Shown here one piece after another: positions 50,601-58,814 of a stretch of 64,000 nt of DNA. The translations under genes and the position numbers were made by a program. The notes below the pieces were generated by a model that made no database searches, was not told the origin of the DNA, and saw only the letters and a program-made list of their open reading frames with translations. This stretch comes from an uncultured Agathobacter sp. (GTDB lineage Bacteria; Bacillota; Clostridia; Lachnospirales; Lachnospiraceae): assembly GCA_910587655.1 (NCBI GenBank), contig CAJUND010000009.1:69994-133993 (forward strand), given 5' to 3'. Position 1 is the first letter of the stretch. Each line of letters opens with the position of its first letter.

Positions 50601-51446
50601 GATATCAAGGACTACGCCGTTTATCTTCAGACGGAGGAACAGGAAGACCCGAAAATTGAAGATATCCGGAAGCTGAAATTTACGCATACGGACAAAGAAG
50701 GCAAAGAAAAGGAAATTCCTCTGACAAAAATCTGTAAGATGGAGGAAACAACAACCTTAAGCACCATCAGCCGCGACGCGCAGACCAGATATATCACGGT
50801 ATCCTGCGGGATTGATGAGGACCACAATATCACGCTTGTCAGTGACAGGGTGCAGCAGGAAATAAACAAACTGAAAATTCCGGAAGGCTATAATGTGGAA
50901 ATGGCGGGCGAGGATGAGACAATCAATGAATCCATGAGCCAGCTGGGACTGATGATGCTTCTGGCGGTCATTTTTATCTACCTGATTATGGTGGTACAGT
51001 TCCAGTCGCTTACTTCGCCGTTTATCATTATGTTTTCCATTCCGCTTGCATTTACCGGAGGCTTTATCGCACTGCTTTTCACCGGGCAGGAGCTCAATGT
51101 GATTTCCATGCTGGGACTGATTATGCTTTCCGGACTGATTGTAAACAACGGTATTGTACTTATTGATTATATTAACCAGCGGCGAAGGGAAGGCGCTTCC
51201 AAGAAAGAGGCAATCATCGAGGCGGGAATCACACGAATCCGTCCGATTCTGATGACGACACTGACGACAGTTCTTGCCATGTTTACCACGGCGCTTGGCA
51301 CAAGCGAGGGTTCGGTTATGATGCGTCCGATGGCAATCACCATTATCGGCGGACTGTTATACGGAACCGTCCTGACCCTTATCGTTATTCCGTGTATCTA
51401 TGATGCGTTTAACCGGGAAAAGAGCATGGTGGAGGAGGAACTCTGA
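47685..51446 (+). CDS. RND-family efflux transporter (AcrB/SwrC type) with coiled-coil insertion
   Basis: A 1253-residue multidrug or lipid exporter driven by proton flow. It starts MISKYSVRRPFTVLVGVLL, typical of the HAE-type family, and has twelve expected membrane segments, a first group after about residue 550 and a second at the end. Motifs include GIGMLVDNSIVVIENIYR (helix 4 with the paired-acid region), TLTTISVYAPIIF and, near the end, NNGIVLIDYINQRR. It is about 200 residues longer than Bacillus SwrC because of an inserted segment (about residues 198-430) in the first extracellular domain, rich in Lys, Glu and Gln, for example LEQTEKDLKKQLKELKEQQK, that should form a long coiled coil. 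It is preceded by an AGGAGG site and overlaps the TetR gene by one base. Confidence 0.9.
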   Translation: MISKYSVRRPFTVLVGVLLVIVLGVVSLTKMTTDLLPEMSMQYALVITTDIGASPEKVERDVTAPIEAAMATTSNIKEIRSISYNSYSIVTLEYEQNANMDSVVIEIQQSLDQISGQWEDTVGTPMIMKINPDMLPILAAAVDVDGMDASEISDYVENDLVPSIESIEGVASVTTTGQLEESIQVTMNDSKIKALNKKIRKSIDKEFDDAQAEIDDGKNKVENGQSSLDSGKDQLSSAINQAMAKQKELEQTEKDLKKQLKELKEQQKSLKQIQSGIQSFMESEIYQGLITIIKQNPQAVEIPEVKAQIDALNAEIKTMFAALEPLGIKVETYEDLPQAAAEIGKLLTQVNQGIATIESALEQVETGKVSLSKALETLNANAALAALEMSTGSAELTTAASSLETAQSNLDDARKNAYDSADLNEILSEDTLSGLFTAQNFDMPAGYAMDGDTQYLVRVGEAVKSMEELEDLVLLDLGMDDVGIIRLSDVADVKMTDNFDETYAVINGNPGIMLSMEKQTGYSTGEVADRILDKFDRLSGEDENLHLSVLMNQGIYIDMIVDSVFENMIVGAILAVIILFLFLKDFKPTVVIACSIPLSVITAVVLMYFTGITMNMMSLSGLMLGIGMLVDNSIVVIENIYRLRGEGYSIKQAAVQGADQMVGALVASTLTTISVYAPIIFTEGITRQLFVDLALTIAFTLLASLVVALTFVPALSTATLRRTKEIRHPLFDAFKDFYAGFLSGCLRFKPVVFIVSVVLLAGSMALSLSRGMNFMDMDMETDQLSVTVAAKEGEKLTFQELRDAANSVISKISDIEGIDTIGAMAGGNSTMSLMGGGNESVSMYILLDEESGVKASEVSDEIVKRTEQMEECEVTTSASSMDMTSFFGSGLSINIQGNDLDKLQKLAADVAKILEKTEGTIDVDDGLDVATPQLEIKVDKEKAAEYGMTVAQVYQLVYGNLADSRSVTTISTDIKDYAVYLQTEEQEDPKIEDIRKLKFTHTDKEGKEKEIPLTKICKMEETTTLSTISRDAQTRYITVSCGIDEDHNITLVSDRVQQEINKLKIPEGYNVEMAGEDETINESMSQLGLMMLLAVIFIYLIMVVQFQSLTSPFIIMFSIPLAFTGGFIALLFTGQELNVISMLGLIMLSGLIVNNGIVLIDYINQRRREGASKKEAIIEAGITRIRPILMTTLTTVLAMFTTALGTSEGSVMMRPMAITIIGGLLYGTVLTLIVIPCIYDAFNREKSMVEEEL

Positions 51447-52081
51447 TGGAAAATATGGATGTGGAAACGCTTCTTCATCCGCCGGAAAAAGTAAAACGGA
51501 TGTTTGAGGCAGTAAGCAGACTGGTTGTGGAAAAAGCCGATTTAAGCGCCATTACTGTGCAGATGATTACGGAACGCGCCGGTATCGGAAAAGGGACTGC
51601 GTACAGTTATTTTTCCTCCAGGGAGGAGTTAATCGTTCTTGCACTGTTTTACGATTACGGAAAACTGTTGCAGGAGCTGGAACTGATTCTGGGACAGACA
51701 GAAGGGTTCCGGAATAAAATGTACCGGATTCTGGACTGGCTGTACGAGCACGGGGAATACCACATGACGTTTATCCATATGGTGCAGATGTGCATTGGAA
51801 GCCAGAAAAATCTCTGTGACATGCGCACAGGCAGTTATAAATGCCTGTTTGACAGTATGCAGGATTACATGAGGTCAAGGGGCGACGCCATGATGGAGCA
51901 GGGATTTTGTGAAGGCCTGTTTACGCAGAAGGATGCCGTCAGGCGCCGTATGGCGTTTGCAACCATGGTTCTGCAGGTGGCAATGACATTCGGGGAGAAA
52001 AGTGAAAAGTCCTTTTTCCCGATGCCGTATGAAGAAGTCCGGGAATATGCGTATGAGGGGATGATAAAAATACTTTCATAG
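51446..52081 (+). CDS. TetR family transcriptional regulator
   Basis: A 211-residue repressor. The N-terminal helix-turn-helix (about residues 15-60) reads VEKADLSAITVQMITERAGI, then GKGTAYSYFSSREELIVLAL, a standard TetR fold. The C-terminal ligand domain is helical and rich in Met and aromatic residues (HMTFIHMVQMCIGSQKNL). Its start overlaps the RND stop by one base (TGATG), so it is translated with the exporter. The palindrome at 47649-47664 over the operon promoter is its likely site, giving negative autoregulation that is relieved when a substrate of the pump binds. A strong terminator follows at 52114-52167. Confidence 0.92.
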   Translation: MENMDVETLLHPPEKVKRMFEAVSRLVVEKADLSAITVQMITERAGIGKGTAYSYFSSREELIVLALFYDYGKLLQELELILGQTEGFRNKMYRILDWLYEHGEYHMTFIHMVQMCIGSQKNLCDMRTGSYKCLFDSMQDYMRSRGDAMMEQGFCEGLFTQKDAVRRRMAFATMVLQVAMTFGEKSEKSFFPMPYEEVREYAYEGMIKILS

Positions 52082-52113
52082 TTTCAGGAGCTGCATGTAA
52101 AAATAATAAGAAG

Positions 52114-52167
52114 AAAAAGCATTTAAACGTTCTGTAACAGGACACAGACCGTTTAGGTGCTTTTTTT
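52114..52167 (+). terminator. Terminator of the RND/TetR operon
   Basis: AAAAAGCA (52114-52121) pairs with TGCTTTTT (52158-52165), with an inner stem formed by AAACGTTCTGT and ACAGACCGTTT (one bulge), followed by a run of T. Confidence 0.8.
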
Positions 52168-52223
52168 GTACGTTTTTCAGAAGGAAAAGACATATTTTCC
52201 CCATAAGTGGGAAAACTTGTGTT

Positions 52224-53723
52224 ATGAGTAATGAAAAGACAAAAATTTCTACAGATATACAAAAAAATATAGACGCCTACAGAAAACTGTTTGCAGACTG
52301 TGCAGACATAAAAATGAAGGAAATGTGGCTTGGCAGCGAGAAAAAGACCCGCTGTTTTCTTGCCTATATTGAGGTGGCGGTCAGCAATATGCTGCTGGAA
52401 ACGACTGCACTGGGACGCGCCCTGGCATTTCTGGGGCAGACGCCCGGTGCAGACATCAATTCCGTGCTGGATGCAAATGCCATGGGGATTTCCGATGTGA
52501 CGCCGTTTGAATACGTGGAGGATGCGGCGGCAGGCATGCTGACCGGGGACGCCGTTTTATTTGTGGACGGCTATGGCAGGGCATTAAAAATCGCAGATAA
52601 GGGATATCCTGGGGCAACGATAAAGGAACCTGATTCAGAAAAGGTAATCCGCGGTTCCAAGGAAGGATTTACGGATTCCATAAAAATGAATACGGCATTA
52701 ATCCGTAAGCGTATCCGCTCGACCCGGGTAAAGGTGCAGGAATTAAGACAGGGACTGCGTTCCCATACGGCGGTTGACCTGGTATATATGGATGATCTGA
52801 TTTATCCGTCGGTTCTGGAGGAAATCAAAAAGCGGGTGGAAGCCTATGAGATTGACGGGGTGATGGACAGCGGAATTATTGAACAGCTGGCGGAAACCAA
52901 GTGGTACTCGCCGTTTCCGCAGTTCCAGACAACGCAGAGACCGGACCGCGCAGCAATTGCCGTACTGGAGGGACGGGTAGTGCTGCTTTCCGATAATTCC
53001 CCGACGGCGCTGATTCTGCCAACTGATTTTAACTCGTTTTTAAAAACAAGCGATGACTATTATAACCGTTTTGAAGTGGCAACCTTTGCGCGCCTGCTGC
53101 GATTTATGGCGTCTTTTCTTGCCATGACATTTCCGGGACTTTACCTTGCAGTTACCAATTTCCATACCCAGATTCTGCCGACGCCGCTTCTGCTTTCTTT
53201 CTGGGAAGCGCGCATCGGGGTGCCGTTTCCGGCGGCGCTTGAGGTTCTGCTGATGGAAGTCTCGTTTGAGCTTTTGCGGGAGGCGGGAGTGCGCCTGCCC
53301 GGAGCGATGGGAAACACAATCGGAATTGTGGGGGGCCTGATTATCGGACAGGCGGCGGTTGAGGCAAACCTTGTCAGTCCGATTGTGGTAATCGTGGTTG
53401 CGTTTACCGCGCTCTGTTCCTTTTCCATTCCGAATGAGGAATTTGCGTTTTCCTTCCGGCTGTTAAAATTTTATATCATTATCATGTCCGCATGGCTGGG
53501 ATTTTTTGGATTTCTGCTGGGGCTTCTTACCGTCCTGATCCACCTGTCAAGGCTGAAAAGCTTTGGGATACCTTATTTTATGCCGTTTGTAGGGGCTGAT
53601 TTAAGCGGTTATGAGGATGAGAGGGATTCCATCTGGCGTTCGCCGCTGCGCATGATGAAACGGCGTCCGATTTATGCAAGGCGTAATAAGCGGGTGCGCC
53701 TTAGAAAAAGGGAAGGGAAGTAG
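52224..53723 (+). CDS. Spore germination protein, GerA family
   Basis: A 499-residue A-subunit of a germinant receptor in the inner spore membrane. The soluble N-terminal region (about residues 1-270) has LETTALGRALAFLGQTPGAD and DAVLFVDGYGRALKIADKGY, then IRGSKEGFTDSIKMNTALIR, typical of GerA proteins. Family residues in the membrane half are FPAALEVLLMEVSFELLREA, then GVRLPGAMGNTIGIVGGLII, and ANLVSPIVVIVVAFTALCSF. It has about five membrane helices. The order A-B-C follows with minimal gaps. The ribosome site is weak (GTGGGAAAAC). It shows that the organism forms spores or descends from spore formers. Confidence 0.93.
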   Translation: MSNEKTKISTDIQKNIDAYRKLFADCADIKMKEMWLGSEKKTRCFLAYIEVAVSNMLLETTALGRALAFLGQTPGADINSVLDANAMGISDVTPFEYVEDAAAGMLTGDAVLFVDGYGRALKIADKGYPGATIKEPDSEKVIRGSKEGFTDSIKMNTALIRKRIRSTRVKVQELRQGLRSHTAVDLVYMDDLIYPSVLEEIKKRVEAYEIDGVMDSGIIEQLAETKWYSPFPQFQTTQRPDRAAIAVLEGRVVLLSDNSPTALILPTDFNSFLKTSDDYYNRFEVATFARLLRFMASFLAMTFPGLYLAVTNFHTQILPTPLLLSFWEARIGVPFPAALEVLLMEVSFELLREAGVRLPGAMGNTIGIVGGLIIGQAAVEANLVSPIVVIVVAFTALCSFSIPNEEFAFSFRLLKFYIIIMSAWLGFFGFLLGLLTVLIHLSRLKSFGIPYFMPFVGADLSGYEDERDSIWRSPLRMMKRRPIYARRNKRVRLRKREGK

Positions 53724-53728
53724 CCGGT

Positions 53729-54829
53729 ATGTTTTCAAATAATAACAGATTATCCACACGCCAGGTATTCCGCCTGTTTGTGTTTGACTTTGTCGGGGAA
53801 AGCACCCTGGTGCTGCCTGCGCAGCTTGCGTCGTCGGCAGGAAACGACGGGGTATTTGCCATCCTGCTCGGAGGTGTGCTGGCAGGCATTTACCTCTGGT
53901 ATTTAAGCAGGGTGCTCCAGGGCATGAATACGGACCTTCTGGCTTATATGGAGCAGTCGCTTCCGGTCTGGCTGGGAAAAGTGATACTTGTTTTTCTGAC
54001 GGTTCATTTTATTCTTATGGCAGGATACGGGGCATGGCTGTTTTCCGATGTTATGAAACAGGGACTGATCGGAGGGGAATCGCACACCCTGATTTTAATC
54101 CTTGTCCTTCTTGTGGCAGGCTATGCGGTTTCCGGCGGTATTGAAAGCCGGGCAAGGGTATATGAGGTACTGTTTCCTGCATTGTTTGTGCTGCTGCTGG
54201 TTATGCTTGTGATTGCTTTTAAGGATGTGGATATGAATTACCTGCAGCCGTTTTTTACAACATCCGTGTTGCAGGTGGCAAAGGGGAGCATGCCGGTGAT
54301 GTTCTGCCTTTCCCCGGTGTTTCTTGTCCTTTTTTTCCCGTCCTATGTGCAGAAGGACAAATGGGGAAAGCTGGTAAAGGTGACAGCCGCTGCAATCGTG
54401 TTTGCCGTTGCTGTAATCGCGGTTTTCTATGCCGTGTTACTCGGAAGTTTCGGGGCGGGGGCTCTTTCTGCCATGCGGTATCCGGCAGTCACCCTGATGA
54501 GCAGTATCCATCTGCAGGGAAGTTTTTTAAAACGCCTGGATGCATTTATGATTGGAATCTGGTTTTTCACACTGTTTGCCCTTTTAAACGTATTTTTATT
54601 TTACGGGCAGGATGTCATCCGGCACCTGTTTAAAAAGGGGGGAAAAGTAAAACGTCCGAGGCTGTTTTTATCCGCATCGCTGGTTCTGGTATTTCTGGTG
54701 GCTGAACTGTTTGCCCGGACAGATTTTACAGGAATGTTTTTAAATTATATCAGCTGTTTTGCAGGTCCGCTTCTTGTTGCGCTTCCTGCGGCAGTTCTTA
54801 TTTTCGGAAAGGCAGGGAAAAAGGGATGA
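53729..54829 (+). CDS. Endospore germination permease, GerB family
   Basis: A 366-residue membrane protein with ten hydrophobic segments, related to amino acid permeases. GerB subunits bind germinants together with GerA. The start RQVFRLFVFDFVGESTLVLP is characteristic. The protein begins 6 bp after the GerA stop with GGGAAGGGAAG upstream and its stop overlaps the next start (ATGATGA). Length is normal for the family. Confidence 0.9.
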   Translation: MFSNNNRLSTRQVFRLFVFDFVGESTLVLPAQLASSAGNDGVFAILLGGVLAGIYLWYLSRVLQGMNTDLLAYMEQSLPVWLGKVILVFLTVHFILMAGYGAWLFSDVMKQGLIGGESHTLILILVLLVAGYAVSGGIESRARVYEVLFPALFVLLLVMLVIAFKDVDMNYLQPFFTTSVLQVAKGSMPVMFCLSPVFLVLFFPSYVQKDKWGKLVKVTAAAIVFAVAVIAVFYAVLLGSFGAGALSAMRYPAVTLMSSIHLQGSFLKRLDAFMIGIWFFTLFALLNVFLFYGQDVIRHLFKKGGKVKRPRLFLSASLVLVFLVAELFARTDFTGMFLNYISCFAGPLLVALPAAVLIFGKAGKKG

Positions 54830-55455
54830 TGAAAAAAATTGCCGTGATGGCGTCTGCTGTTATAGTAAGTGCATGGATTCTTGCTGCATGTACTGCAACA
54901 GAGCTGGAGGACCGCTGTTTTCCAATGATGGCGGCGGTGGATTACAGGGACGGGCAGGTGGATTTTGCCTATGGTTTTCCGCAGCTCAGCCAGAAGGATA
55001 ATACCGACCTGGATGCAGGGACTGTCAATATATCCATGACAGCCGGAGGAAATTTTGCAGAAAGCATCAGGCGTTACAACCAGGAAATGAACAGACTTGC
55101 GGACTGCAACCATATGAAAGTGCTGGTATTCGGCACAGCCCTGGCAGGGGAAAGGGACCAGTATGAAAAAATGCTGTCCTACCTGCAGAAAAGCGAGCTG
55201 TTTCCGCGCAATACCTATGTCTGCGTAACGGACGACATAGACGCCCTTTTTGAAGCGGAGCAGTCCCTTCCGAATGATCTGGGAAGTTACCTGGAATCGT
55301 TTCTGCAGAAGCAGGAAAAGGAGCAGGATGTGAAACTGCTGCATCTTGGAAAGCTTCTGGACGAGCAGTATAACCAAATGGAAAATCTGCAGGCTCCGTA
55401 TCTTGCCGTTGAAAACGGTACAATTATTTTAAAACCCCGCTACAGCCTGCCGTAA
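54826..55455 (+). CDS. Short GerC-like spore germination lipoprotein
   Basis: A 209-residue lipoprotein with signal MKKIAVMASAVIVSAWILAA ending in a lipobox with Cys22 (LAAC). The next residues, TATELEDRCFPMMAAVDYRD, match the start of GerC proteins. The N-terminal GerC domain follows (FAYGFPQL, KVLVFGTALA, YVCVTDDIDALFE). GerC subunits are usually about 370-400 residues with three domains; here the protein stops after the first one, with no sign of a frameshift or decay after the stop. It overlaps the GerB stop by four bases. Start ATG 54826 or 54829. Confidence 0.8.
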   Translation: MMKKIAVMASAVIVSAWILAACTATELEDRCFPMMAAVDYRDGQVDFAYGFPQLSQKDNTDLDAGTVNISMTAGGNFAESIRRYNQEMNRLADCNHMKVLVFGTALAGERDQYEKMLSYLQKSELFPRNTYVCVTDDIDALFEAEQSLPNDLGSYLESFLQKQEKEQDVKLLHLGKLLDEQYNQMENLQAPYLAVENGTIILKPRYSLP

Positions 55456-55486
55456 GCCATACGATACTATTTTTATTTTATAGTTC

Positions 55487-55515
55487 TTGCAATTCTTATC
55501 CGGTTCGTTTATACT
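55487..55515 (+). promoter_or_regulatory. Promoter of the GGDEF gene
   Basis: TTGCAA (55487-55492) and TATACT (55510-55515) with a 17-bp spacer, 31 bp after the GerC-like stop codon and 85 bp before the start codon. Confidence 0.6.
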
Positions 55516-55600
55516 TATTCTAGGTATACTTTGCTTTCAGAAAGAATATGATAATCTGTATGGCAGGCAACTGGAACAGGCAGAATGTTTTGGAGTTGGA

Positions 55601-57307
55601 ATGAAAAATAAAAATAAGGACAGATATGTTAAATTAATAAGAACAGGTTTCCTTACCGGTATGGCAGTGATGTTTGCCATGGTAGCTGCAGTATTTGCCA
55701 CAAGGACGATGTCGGAAAAAAAAGACGGCAGCGAATCATTTATACAGACGGATGATGCATGGACGCTGGATGCAGCCGGCAGCATTCCTGCGGATATGAA
55801 GAAGCTGGGAGAAAGTTTTTCCGGGGACAGTGATGTGGTGTCCGTTTATTATAGGCTGCCCCGGATGGAGAGGGTGCAGAGTCTGGTCTGGAGGACAAAG
55901 GATGTGTCTGTCAGACTGGTTGCGGACGGTGATGTCCTGTATGAAACACAGATGCCGCAGTCCCGGTTTTACAGCAAATCACCGGGAAATCTCTGGAATA
56001 CCTGTGATATTATGCCGGAGTATTCCGGCAAAGTGCTGGAGATGCAGGTAACATATGCTTACGATACAAGCGCCGTGACAGTTGACCATATTTATATGGG
56101 AAAAGAAGCAGACATCATTACCAGTCTGATTACCGGCAAGACAGGCGCGCTTTTAATCAGTATCTTTATGATTCTCGCCGGACTGTTTATGATATTTATG
56201 AACTTTATTCCCCGGCTAAATATAAAGAAAGGAAACGGTATTTTTTACCTGGGATTAAACACCCTGTTTTCAGGTATATGGAGTCTTCTGGAGACTAATG
56301 TCGTGCAGTTTTTTGTTTCCGATGCGCGTCTTCTGCAGATGGTGGGAAATATCGTTATGATGGTATCCGTTCTGCCGCTGCTTTTGTATCTGGACAGTGA
56401 ATACCGGATTTTAAAAAACCGTTTTCTGCAGCTGCTCTGCTGTCTGGATATCGTATTTCTTATCGTATGCGGAATTGGCCAGCTTACGGGATTAACAGAC
56501 CTGCATGATATGCTGCGGATTTCCCTGCCGTTTGTCGGAATTTTTTACATGGTTCTGATGGTGACGGTTGTGAAGCATTTTGTCCAGGCAGTCAGGCGCG
56601 GGGAGAAAAACCTGATGGTGTCGCTGCAGATGCTTGGAATTGCCAGTCTGTGGGTGATTACTATTTTTGAAGTGGCACGGTTTGCACATACGGATTCCAT
56701 GGACAGGGCTGTGGCAATCCGTCCGGGCATGCTGGTGTTTGTCCTTCTGTTTGCCATAAGCAGCGAGCTGAACGCATTCCAGCTGATGCAGAACGGTATG
56801 CAGTATGACCTGATAAGGAACCTTGCCTACCATGACGGGCTGACAAATCTTGGAAACCGTACTTCTTATCTGGAGCAGCTGAACAAATACGATGAAATAC
56901 ACATAAAAAAACTTGGCATGGTATTTCTGGATGTGAATAATTTAAAGACCGTCAATGACAACCTGGGGCATGAAGAAGGTGACAAGCTGCTGAAACTTGC
57001 AGCAGAAGTGATTGCAAGTACATTTGGTAAATACGGAAATTCCTACCGGATCGGCGGGGATGAATTCTGTGTGTTTCTGGAGGAAGAGCGGCCGGAGGAA
57101 ATATACCGGAAGGCAAAAGAGGAATTTTACGAGGCAGTCAGCCAGGTCAACAGCGCACAGTATTATCCGTTTGAGCTGCAGATTGCGCACGGATTCGCGC
57201 AGTGCGAAAATGCAAACAAGCTCAGGCTGAAGGAAATGGTGGATCAGGCAGATACACTGATGTACATAAATAAGGAGCAGTTAAAGAGAAGTATCAAGAC
57301 CGCATAG
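55601..57307 (+). CDS. Membrane-bound diguanylate cyclase (GGDEF domain)
   Basis: A 568-residue protein likely to make cyclic di-GMP. One N-terminal membrane helix (about residues 14-34) is followed by an extracellular sensor region of about 145 residues, then a block of about seven hydrophobic helices (about residues 185-400), like 7TMR-DISM receptors. The C-terminal GGDEF domain starts with YHDGLTNLGNRTSYLEQL and keeps an intact IGGDEF near residue 485, so it should be active. I place the start at ATG 55601, with GGAG upstream; the frame extends upstream but would cover the promoter. No EAL domain. A terminator follows at once. Confidence 0.88.
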   Translation: MKNKNKDRYVKLIRTGFLTGMAVMFAMVAAVFATRTMSEKKDGSESFIQTDDAWTLDAAGSIPADMKKLGESFSGDSDVVSVYYRLPRMERVQSLVWRTKDVSVRLVADGDVLYETQMPQSRFYSKSPGNLWNTCDIMPEYSGKVLEMQVTYAYDTSAVTVDHIYMGKEADIITSLITGKTGALLISIFMILAGLFMIFMNFIPRLNIKKGNGIFYLGLNTLFSGIWSLLETNVVQFFVSDARLLQMVGNIVMMVSVLPLLLYLDSEYRILKNRFLQLLCCLDIVFLIVCGIGQLTGLTDLHDMLRISLPFVGIFYMVLMVTVVKHFVQAVRRGEKNLMVSLQMLGIASLWVITIFEVARFAHTDSMDRAVAIRPGMLVFVLLFAISSELNAFQLMQNGMQYDLIRNLAYHDGLTNLGNRTSYLEQLNKYDEIHIKKLGMVFLDVNNLKTVNDNLGHEEGDKLLKLAAEVIASTFGKYGNSYRIGGDEFCVFLEEERPEEIYRKAKEEFYEAVSQVNSAQYYPFELQIAHGFAQCENANKLRLKEMVDQADTLMYINKEQLKRSIKTA

Positions 57308-57308
57308 A

Positions 57309-57339
57309 CAGCCCTCCGGAAAACGGAGGGCTGTTTTAT
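57309..57339 (+). terminator. Rho-independent terminator after the GGDEF gene
   Basis: CAGCCCTCCG (57309-57318) pairs perfectly with CGGAGGGCTG (57324-57333), followed by TTTTAT. Confidence 0.92.
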
Positions 57340-57362
57340 CAGGGGAAAGGGGCTGTGTTATT

Positions 57363-58727
57363 TTGAACAGGACAAAAAGTGAAAACCATATGGATATGCT
57401 GCAGGGAAGTCTTCTGGATAAAATTATTCTGTTTGCCCTGCCGCTGGCGGCAAGCAGTATTTTACAGCAGCTGTTTAATGCCGTGGACGTTGCGGTGGTC
57501 GGCAGGTTTGCAAGCAGCCGGGCGCTTGCTGCAGTGGGAAGCAACACGGCGGTAATCAGCCTGCTTGTAAATATGTTTGTCGGTGTTTCCATGGGTGCCA
57601 ATGTCCTGATTGCCAGCTATATCGGAAAAAAGGAAAATGAAGGCATACACCGTGCCATACATACTGCTGCCATACTTGCCGCTGCTGCGGGAACGGTGCT
57701 TCTGGTGACAGGGCTGTTTATCGCGCGTCCTGTTCTCACATTAATGAAAACACCGGATAATGTCATAGACCTTGCCGTACTCTATCTGCGCATTTACTGT
57801 CTGGGGATGCCGTTTATCATGGTTTATAATTTTGGAGCGGCTATCTTAAGAAGTATGGGTGATACGAAGCGTCCGCTGTACTGTCTGATTCTTTCAGGTA
57901 TTATCAATACTCTTTTAAACCTTGTTTTAGTAATTGTATTCCATCTGGGAGTGGCGGGCGTTGCGATTGCAACGGTGGTATCCAATGTTGTCAGCGCAGG
58001 GCTTGTCGTATATTTCCTGCTGCATGAAAACCCGCCGTTTCGGCTGAGGTTTCAGGATATTAAAATATATCCGGCGGAAATGGTAAAAACATTAAAAATC
58101 GGGATACCGGCAGGACTGCAGGGCATGGTGTTTCCGCTGGCAAATATGGTCATCCAGTCGGCAATCAATGAATTTGGCTCGGATGTCATGGCAGGCTCAA
58201 CGGCGGCGCAGAATTATGAATACATGACATATTTTGTCATCAATGCCTTTGCGCAGACCGCCGTGACTTTTACCAGCCAGAACTATGCCGCAGGATACGA
58301 TAAGCGCTGTAAAAAAGTTCTTAAGGAAACACTGCTGGCAGGCTGTCTGAGCTGTCTGGTGTTAAGTCTTGTCTTTGTTCTTGGGAAAAAGCCGTTTATC
58401 AGTGTTTTTACCTCCGATGCAAAGGTGGCGGAATTTGCCTATGTGCGGATGATGCATGTGATGCTGTTTGAATTTCTGACCGGAACCTATGAGATTACGG
58501 GCGCTGCGCTCCGGGGGAAAGGCTATTCCATGACGCCTGCGTTTTTAACGATATTCGGAACCTGTCTGCTGCGTCCGCTGTGGGTTGCCACGGTCTGCCG
58601 GAAGTACCATACGTTTGGCGTGCTGATGAGCGTTTATCCGGTTTCCTGGGTGCTGACCGGCGTACTGATGGCTGCCGCGTATATCGTGATTCAAAAATAT
58701 GTCATGGCAAAGAGCGTAAAACCTTGA
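57363..58727 (+). CDS. MATE family efflux transporter
   Basis: A 454-residue, twelve-helix exporter of drugs or metabolites. It shows KIILFALPLAASSILQQLFN, then VDVAVVGRFASSRALAAVGS, and in the second half IGIPAGLQGMVFPLANMVIQ, then SAINEFGSDVMAGSTAA, as expected. Substrate unknown. The start is TTG 57363, 11 bp after AAAGGGG; ATG 57390 is the alternative but lacks a ribosome site. No separate promoter was seen, and the terminator of the GGDEF gene ends 24 bp before it. Confidence 0.9.
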   Translation: MNRTKSENHMDMLQGSLLDKIILFALPLAASSILQQLFNAVDVAVVGRFASSRALAAVGSNTAVISLLVNMFVGVSMGANVLIASYIGKKENEGIHRAIHTAAILAAAAGTVLLVTGLFIARPVLTLMKTPDNVIDLAVLYLRIYCLGMPFIMVYNFGAAILRSMGDTKRPLYCLILSGIINTLLNLVLVIVFHLGVAGVAIATVVSNVVSAGLVVYFLLHENPPFRLRFQDIKIYPAEMVKTLKIGIPAGLQGMVFPLANMVIQSAINEFGSDVMAGSTAAQNYEYMTYFVINAFAQTAVTFTSQNYAAGYDKRCKKVLKETLLAGCLSCLVLSLVFVLGKKPFISVFTSDAKVAEFAYVRMMHVMLFEFLTGTYEITGAALRGKGYSMTPAFLTIFGTCLLRPLWVATVCRKYHTFGVLMSVYPVSWVLTGVLMAAAYIVIQKYVMAKSVKP

Positions 58728-58752
58728 CACCGCAGGCAATTTTTACTATGAT
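58724..58752 (+). promoter_or_regulatory. Strong sigma-A promoter of ileS
   Basis: A perfect -35 TTGACA (58724-58729), 17-bp spacer, and TATGAT (58747-58752). It overlaps the last codons and stop of the MATE gene and lies about 60 bp before the IleRS start codon. Confidence 0.8.
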
Positions 58753-58814
58753 TTTTAAGTGTGGACAGTAACCGCTGCTCCTTTTTGGAGTTACATATAT
58801 TAAGGGAGGAAACA

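Noticed and set aside
52168..52223. SigG-like promoter before the ger operon (CATATT near 52190)
   Set aside because: The -35 match is poor and spacing uncertain; not enough to claim.
55487..55600. Upstream extension of the GGDEF protein to TTG 55487
   Set aside because: It would cover the promoter and has no ribosome site; ATG 55601 gives a normal N-terminus.
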